Shown here: positions 5,429-9,323 of the stretch, in pieces
Layout: each line of letters opens with the position of its first letter
How positions within the stretch are numbered: position 1 is the stretch's first letter
Translations under genes and position numbers: made by a program
Notes under the pieces: generated by a model
Told to the model about the DNA's origin: nothing
The model's input: only the letters and a program-made list of their open reading frames with translations
The model's database searches: none
From: an uncultured Eubacteriales bacterium
Lineage (GTDB): Bacteria > Bacillota_A > Clostridia > Peptostreptococcales > Anaerovoracaceae
DNA: 9,323 bases
Assembly: GCA_902774195.1 (NCBI GenBank)
Contig: CACYHM010000048.1
Span: 1 to 9,323, forward strand
Reading direction: 5' to 3'

Positions 5429-7201
5429 TCAACGGGTCTGCTGAAATCCCGCAAGTTTCCTGTTGAAAATCTCAGCGAATCTTGCAACGCTCTCTTCTCT
5501 GTATCTGCTCCTATTGTATACGAAAAGGACATTCAGCGGCTCATTCTCACTCTGCTCATAGATCATGATCATGAACATCGCCAGAGTCCCGTCGAGGTAG
5601 TCGAAGTATGCGCTGATATCCGTTCCTTCAGGAGCATTCTCAGGCACGTCCGCACCGTTCTGATAGACGATGTTCATTCTTCCGGACAGCCCCGGGGACA
5701 TATCCTCGAACGCTGATGAGAACGCGCTGTACCGTATGCCCTCCATCGACTGATCCTTAACTTCCTGAATAAGTCCGCCTTCTGAATCGAAGCTGCCGAG
5801 GTCGATGCAGGTCGATATGCTCTCGATGGTCATTCCCATGAGCGTTTTTTCCCAGTCTTCTTCTCTTCCGCTGTATGTCCAGCCGACCCTGACATGGGAT
5901 TCATCATTGTATTCACCGAGGGCTGCTGCTCCTGCCGCTATGATCAGGTTGTTGAGCGAACAGCGGTAATGAGCTGCAGTGCGGCTCAGTTCATCCAGAG
6001 TGTCTGCGGTATGGCAGGTATACAGTCCTCGCGTATTCCCGCGGTGCTCAAAGTCGGGACGCGGGAACCCTGAATACGACCGGGTCTCTTCGATCCCATC
6101 CAGTATTTCCCCTGCGTGTGACAGCGCATTTGCGCGAAGGTCCCCCTGTTCGCGGAGATAAAGATAATACAGATCATCATCGAGAGGCTTTCCCTCCAGT
6201 GCGTTGAAGATATTCCGGAACATGTTACTGACCATCGCCCTGTCGCTTATCGCATGGTGGATGTCCATCAGGATGTATGTGCTTTCCGGAGTAACAAAGA
6301 TCCCGCAGCGCCACAGAAGAGAATTGAACATCTGGAACGGCCTGACAAAGCCGTACATGATCACTTCTTCGAATGTTTTCTCCGATACATAAGAAATCTC
6401 TGTTTCCGGGATAAGTTCCGGCTCACAGCGCTGCACCAGCTCCATTTTGCTGTCGAATCCGAATACTGTGCCGAATACCGCAAAATGCGTGAACACCTTG
6501 TCGAGAGCCTCCTTCACAGCCTCGGGCGAGGCTGTTTCCGGCAAGAGCCTGCAGCAGATCGGATTTGTCGCTATCATCTTGTTAGGCGAATATAACTGAT
6601 AATCCAGGAAATACTGCTGGTAAGGAAGGAGCGGCTGAGGTCTGTTTCTTTCTTCCGCAGCCATTTCCGCTGTCCTCGATCCCGCACCGGCTTCTTCGAT
6701 GAGTGCAGCTATCTGTTTCGGGGTACGGCCGTCGTATATCATTGAGTATGTGAGACCCTGTCCCTCCATTTCAGCAATCAGGGCAGCACTCTTCAGCGAG
6801 TCTCCTCCCAGATCGAAGAAATCGTCGTTGATGCCAACCAGCTCCGTCTCCAGAATGTGCTCCATGGCATGGCAAAGCATCGCTTCAGCATCATTCTCAG
6901 GCGGCGCATAGTCGTTTTTGAATTCATTTATATCAGGCAGAGCCAGAGCCTTCCTGTCCAGCTTGCCGTTGGCGTTCTTAGGGAACTCGTCGATGCGGAC
7001 AAAGAATGGCGGTATCATGTATGCCGGGACCTTTTCAGCCAGCCTGTCCGCAAGATACTGCTTGGAAAGAGTCTTTCCTGATTCAGATATATAATAAGCG
7101 CACAGAATACTGCTTGGAAAGAGTCTTTCCTGATTCAGATATATAATAAGCGCACAGAATGACGCGGTCCTGTGAATCTCTGAAACCTTTTGCGAGAACA
7201 T
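5429..7201 (-). CDS. Open segment 3 of the broken NRPS-like gene: adenylation C-terminus, carrier and condensation domains
   Basis: The frame has 590 codons from ATG 7201, but residues 1 to about 31 are the out-of-frame reading of segment 2; family sequence starts at ILCAYYISESGKTLSKQYLA (32-51). Then come A10 as NANGKLDRKAL with Lys80, and a carrier domain at about 103-172 with the phosphopantetheine serine Ser135 in DLGGDSL. A condensation domain fills about 188-586, starting LLPYQQYF, with the catalytic motif HHAISDR (315-321). Both His and the Asp are present, but the glycine of HHxxxDG is Arg321. GGAG lies 9 bases before ATG 7201, so translation could restart there and yield a carrier-condensation protein. 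It ends 29 bases before the bidirectional terminator. Confidence 0.7.
   Translation of the reverse strand: MFSQKVSEIHRTASFCALIIYLNQERLFPSSILCAYYISESGKTLSKQYLADRLAEKVPAYMIPPFFVRIDEFPKNANGKLDRKALALPDINEFKNDYAPPENDAEAMLCHAMEHILETELVGINDDFFDLGGDSLKSAALIAEMEGQGLTYSMIYDGRTPKQIAALIEEAGAGSRTAEMAAEERNRPQPLLPYQQYFLDYQLYSPNKMIATNPICCRLLPETASPEAVKEALDKVFTHFAVFGTVFGFDSKMELVQRCEPELIPETEISYVSEKTFEEVIMYGFVRPFQMFNSLLWRCGIFVTPESTYILMDIHHAISDRAMVSNMFRNIFNALEGKPLDDDLYYLYLREQGDLRANALSHAGEILDGIEETRSYSGFPRPDFEHRGNTRGLYTCHTADTLDELSRTAAHYRCSLNNLIIAAGAAALGEYNDESHVRVGWTYSGREEDWEKTLMGMTIESISTCIDLGSFDSEGGLIQEVKDQSMEGIRYSAFSSAFEDMSPGLSGRMNIVYQNGADVPENAPEGTDISAYFDYLDGTLAMFMIMIYEQSENEPLNVLFVYNRSRYREESVARFAEIFNRKLAGFQQTR
7055..7160. 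repeat. Exact 52-bp tandem duplication inside the NRPS-like gene
   Basis: Positions 7055-7106 and 7107-7158 are identical over 52 bases, and two further bases match, so the repeat spans 106 bases. Because 52 is 3 x 17 + 1, the duplication shifts the frame. Removing one copy joins segment 2 to segment 3 as VILCAYYISESGKTLSKQYL without any odd residue. It may be a recent mutation, a reversible on/off switch by slippage, or an assembly error. Confidence 0.95.
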
Positions 7202-7796
7202 CCTTTATCTCCGGCAGACTGCGCAGTATGCTCTCGACCTCGCCGAGTTCGACCCGGTTTCCGTTGATCTTGACCATCCAGTCCATGCGGTCGATATATA
7301 CGAGACGTCCGTCCGGAAGTCTCTTTACCTGGTCACGGGTGTGGAACATCTTTTCATGGCCGTCCCCTTCCCTTCCTTTGAACGGATTGTCCACGAGCAG
7401 ACTGGCGGTAAGTTCCGGAAGCCCGATATATCCCTTGAAGAAGTCCCCTGTGAAGCATATCTCGCCTTCATCCGTCTCATTCCCGTTTTCGTCCAGGATA
7501 TAAGCGCAGATATCGCCGACTGTTTTTCCGAGGTATGCGTTTTCGCTGCATTCTTTTATCTCATCGGCCATCACGACATAGCACTCCGACATGCCGTATG
7601 TTGCGATCACCCTCATTCCCTTCGGATCTATATTGAAGACCTTCTCGCCGGAGCTCACTACAGTTTTCAGAGTGTCCGATGCTCTGTCAAAGGTCCTCAG
7701 GAGCGAAGGCGGCATATATGTGGCTGTTATCTCATGATTTTTGCAGTACAGCGCCATCAGCGAACGTGAACCTTGCGCTTGAACCGTATACATCAT
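7083..7796 (-). CDS. Open segment 2 of the broken NRPS-like gene: C-terminal part of the adenylation domain
   Basis: This frame (237 codons from ATG 7796) carries adenylation sequence from LMALYCKNHEITATYMPPSL onward (residues 13-230). It includes A5 as TYGMSE (YGPTE in the family), the A7 region as FHTRDQVKRLPDGRLVYIDR with TRD replacing TGD, and VKINGNRVELGEVES (A8). Its first 12 residues are not family-like and come from reading segment 1 in another frame. Its end, SVRLLYI, is the out-of-frame reading of the second 52-bp repeat copy. The true continuation (QYLADRLAEKVPAYMIPP) is in segment 3. No convincing independent ribosome binding site was identified. Confidence 0.65.
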   Translation of the reverse strand: MMYTVQAQGSRSLMALYCKNHEITATYMPPSLLRTFDRASDTLKTVVSSGEKVFNIDPKGMRVIATYGMSECYVVMADEIKECSENAYLGKTVGDICAYILDENGNETDEGEICFTGDFFKGYIGLPELTASLLVDNPFKGREGDGHEKMFHTRDQVKRLPDGRLVYIDRMDWMVKINGNRVELGEVESILRSLPEIKDVLAKGFRDSQDRVILCAYYISESGKTLSKQYSVRLLYI

Positions 7797-8322
7797 CCGG
7801 AGTCAGCCTGAGCACATCCTTCAGGTTCAGTATCCCCATACCGCAGCTAAGCTGCGAATGGACTATGCCTTTGGGATCTCCCGTCGAGCCGGATGTATAT
7901 ACGATGACAGCTTCCGTCTCCTCTTCAGGAGCATCATCCGGATAAGCCGCTTCGTATTCCATCGCCAGAGAGTAGTTCTCTTCATCCAGTATGAACTTAG
8001 GAGAAGAATTTTTAAGTATAAAGGATCTTCTGCTTTCAGGATACTCAGGATCGAGCAGAACAGCAGCATATCCGAAGATAAGGCATCCCATGAAAGCGAC
8101 CACATACCTTGGATTGCGGTTCATGGATATGGCGATCCTCTTTCCCTTTCCGGGTTCTATCCCTTTGTCTTCAAGGAATGCAGCCACCCTGCAGGCACAT
8201 TCAAGCAATTCACCATAGGTCATCTCCGGGAAGCTGCTGCTTCTCCTGATGGCGATCCTGTCACTGTTTTCCCTGAACGCTCCCAGAATAACACTACTGG
8301 CAGTTCGTGCATTATCAGTCAT
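7732..8322 (-). CDS. Open segment 1 of the broken NRPS-like gene: N-terminal half of the adenylation domain
   Basis: From ATG 8322 (strong AAGGAGG upstream) this frame encodes 196 residues of an AMP-binding domain and then stops at a TGA. Visible cores are A1 (MTYGELL), A2 (LIFGYAAVLLDPEYPESRRS) and the A3 phosphate-binding loop VYTSGSTGDPKG, about residues 141-152. The match ends at SSARFTFA, where motif A4 should begin; the last few residues before the stop (DGAVLQKS) are out of frame relative to the family. The next segment overlaps it by 65 bases in another frame. Alone it lacks the substrate pocket and the C-terminal lid and is unlikely to be active. Confidence 0.7.
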   Translation of the reverse strand: MTDNARTASSVILGAFRENSDRIAIRRSSSFPEMTYGELLECACRVAAFLEDKGIEPGKGKRIAISMNRNPRYVVAFMGCLIFGYAAVLLDPEYPESRRSFILKNSSPKFILDEENYSLAMEYEAAYPDDAPEEETEAVIVYTSGSTGDPKGIVHSQLSCGMGILNLKDVLRLTPDDVYGSSARFTFADGAVLQKS

Positions 8323-8345
8323 TTTCAGAGGCCTCCTTACAGTTC

Positions 8346-8693
8346 TCATTGATCCTCACTCGTTTCGTCCCACTGGATTTTTTCCTGAATATAGACAGAT
8401 CCTACCTCAGAGTTGGTTATCAGCACAGATTCCTGATTAAAAAACACACAAAGATCACGGGCGATATCCTCTGCTACACTGATGTCTGTGTCTACAAGCG
8501 TCAGGATAAGAGAATTCTCTTCCGTATATTCTCCATTCTCGTGGAAATAACCCCCGTGTTCAACTCTAAGAGAAAACGGCACCTGGTATATTTTGCAGAC
8601 CCTTTTGAGTATGGAAATGTACTTTGCTTCTTCGTATTTCTGCTTTTTGGTGTATTGGTCGTTCAACCCGACAAATAGTTTTGTTTCGGTCAT
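8346..8693 (-). CDS. Small soluble protein of unknown function, upstream of the NRPS-like gene (possibly DUF3574-like)
   Basis: The 115-residue protein has no membrane segment or signal peptide. Its layout is alpha/beta: strand TKLFVGLND (4-12), helix (20-37), GGYFHENGEYTEENSLILTL (47-66), helix (72-85), then FFNQESVLIT (84-93). A short TKLFVGL strand, an ENSL-type strand and a final NQESVL segment recall the small DUF3574 family, but this is from memory of motif order and is weak. ATG 8693 has GGAG about 11 bases upstream. It ends at 8346, 23 bases before the NRPS-like start at 8322, so the two are probably cotranscribed and this protein may support that pathway. Its gene is visibly richer in A+T than the NRPS-like gene. 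Confidence 0.7.
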   Translation of the reverse strand: MTETKLFVGLNDQYTKKQKYEEAKYISILKRVCKIYQVPFSLRVEHGGYFHENGEYTEENSLILTLVDTDISVAEDIARDLCVFFNQESVLITNSEVGSVYIQEKIQWDETSEDQ

Positions 8694-8756
8694 GTTTATG
8701 CTGCTCCAAGACTCATTTAATATACCTTAGTCCGTCTGCGGTTCGATATTAATACC

Positions 8757-8811
8757 ATTAAACGCTTACGTGATTCGGGTGCATTTCGGGTGCACAATTA
8801 AACGTTTATGC
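8757..8811. repeat. Nested direct repeats in the intergenic region between the 115-residue gene and the lipoprotein gene
   Basis: TTCGGGTGCA occurs twice in tandem (8774-8783 and 8785-8794, period 11). It is flanked by the imperfect direct repeats ATTAAACGCTTACG and ATTAAACGTTTATG, which begin about 41 bases apart, and TAAACGTTTA at 8799-8808 is palindromic. No terminator T-run is present. It could be a regulatory array, a recombination site or a relic; no function is assigned. Confidence 0.5.
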
Positions 8812-8843
8812 CTACGCATGAACTATTGCAAGTCTTATTGGAT

Positions 8844-9263
8844 CTAATCCTCTGCACGAACCAGGATACTATCAGTATCTAATTGTTCCAGAATATCTTT
8901 TTCACTGTTATATTCATATCCCATAACTGATGTATCCGAAAAGCGGAAACCCAAATGGTTACCCTCGAGCTGCCAGTGACAATCACTATCTGTTCCCGCT
9001 GGGCCTTCTACAACCAGTACATTATCCTCCTGAATATCGTAAGTAAACTTGCCATCTTCGGTTTGCCACTTCCCCAACAGTACATCTATGGAAACGGGTT
9101 CTGAAGCTGGTTCTGTAATCGGGGCTTCTGTAGAAGACTCCTCTGTTACGATTTCTTTTACTACGGGTTTTTCTTCCTCATTTGTTTTCTCTTTTTTGGG
9201 GCTACATGAAGCAAACAGCGCAAGTACAAGCATAAGCGCTAAAACAGTAAATTTCTTTTTCAT
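8844..9263 (-). CDS. Small secreted lipoprotein with Ser/Thr/Glu-rich linker
   Basis: 139 residues. A lipoprotein signal peptide is clear: basic MKKKF, a hydrophobic core (VLALMLVLALF) and a lipobox ending ASC with the lipid-modified Cys20. Phe at -3 is less usual than Leu. Residues 21-58 form a low-complexity linker rich in Glu, Lys, Thr, Ser and Pro. The C-terminal 80 residues look like a small beta domain starting LLGKWQTEDGKFTYDI and containing HWQLEGNHLGFRF and VMGYEYNSEKDILEQL, similar to the lipocalin-like GxW domains common in clostridial lipoproteins. It would be anchored outside the cell membrane; its ligand is unknown. AAAGGA lies 5 bases before ATG 9263. Only 60 bases of upstream sequence are in view. 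Confidence 0.85.
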   Translation of the reverse strand: MKKKFTVLALMLVLALFASCSPKKEKTNEEEKPVVKEIVTEESSTEAPITEPASEPVSIDVLLGKWQTEDGKFTYDIQEDNVLVVEGPAGTDSDCHWQLEGNHLGFRFSDTSVMGYEYNSEKDILEQLDTDSILVRAED

Positions 9264-9323
9264 GATGTCCTTTCTTCATTCATCATGCCCTCGTAAGTTT
9301 CTAACTATCATTTTACCTTAATT

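Larger units (their letters stand above)
5429..8322 (-). pseudogene. Broken NRPS-like gene: adenylation - carrier - condensation
   Basis: Three minus-strand open segments in three frames join into one protein of roughly 970 residues if repaired. The order is an AMP-binding adenylation domain with motifs A1-A3, A5, A7 and A10, then a carrier domain (DFFDLGGDSL), then a condensation-type domain (DIHHAISD). The intact enzyme would activate an amino or aryl acid as AMP ester, load it on the carrier arm and condense it with an acceptor; substrate and product are unknown. ATG 8322 is preferred over 8349 because AAGGAGG (8332-8338) precedes it. Two lesions break it: an apparent loss of about 80 bp near 7760 that removes A4, and an exact 52-bp tandem duplication at 7055-7160 that shifts the frame. 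No thioesterase or reductase follows the condensation domain. It starts 23 bases after the stop of the 115-residue gene, suggesting one operon. Confidence 0.8.

Noticed and set aside
5429..8322. Programmed ribosomal frameshifting as explanation of the split NRPS-like gene.
   Set aside because: No slippery heptamer was seen at either junction; a tandem duplication and a missing block explain the breaks directly.
8694..8760. TATATT upstream of the 115-residue gene as a promoter -10.
   Set aside because: No acceptable -35 was found at 16-18 bases, so no promoter is claimed.

Overview
The window looks like a chromosomal segment of a Gram-positive, low-to-mid GC anaerobe of the Clostridia (Lachnospiraceae or Mogibacterium/Eubacteriaceae type). 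The grounds are strong AGGAGG-type ribosome binding sites, sigma-70/A-like promoters, an ECF-transporter S component, a MocR-type regulator, a DUF554 membrane protein and a short Ser/Thr/Glu-rich lipoprotein. The taxonomy is inferred from gene style only.

Layout. 1-322 (minus): 5' part of a membrane protein that runs off the left edge. 323-451: divergent promoter region with a perfect palindrome. 452-1177 (plus): GntR/FCD regulator. 1178-1318: leader region with a long-loop hairpin, a T7 run and an 18-codon mini-ORF. 1319-2032 (plus): DUF554 membrane protein. 2042-2578 (minus): ECF S component, convergent with DUF554. 2579-2722: divergent promoter region with a near-consensus promoter, an inverted repeat and a tandem repeat. 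2723-4912 (plus): a 729-residue three-domain protein (GntR helix-turn-helix, fold-type-I aminotransferase, class IV aminotransferase). 5081-5368 (plus): small two-pass membrane protein, closed by a bidirectional terminator. 5429-8322 (minus): a broken NRPS-like gene (adenylation, carrier, condensation), preceded in the same direction by a 115-residue protein (8346-8693). 8844-9263 (minus): small lipoprotein.

How the parts fit. The S component and the MocR-type protein share one short promoter region, which suggests that the regulator controls vitamin uptake (vitamin B6 is the obvious candidate) and senses a PLP-related ligand. The regulator is unusual in two ways. Its fold-type-I domain has serine where the PLP-binding lysine should be, and it carries a fused class IV aminotransferase domain whose lysine is present.

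The NRPS-like gene has two independent lesions. One is an exact 52-bp tandem duplication whose removal restores the frame perfectly. The other is an apparent loss of about 80 bp around core motif A4 of the adenylation domain. It is annotated as a pseudogene, with its three open segments also listed.

No tRNA, rRNA, CRISPR array, insertion sequence or complete integrase was seen.
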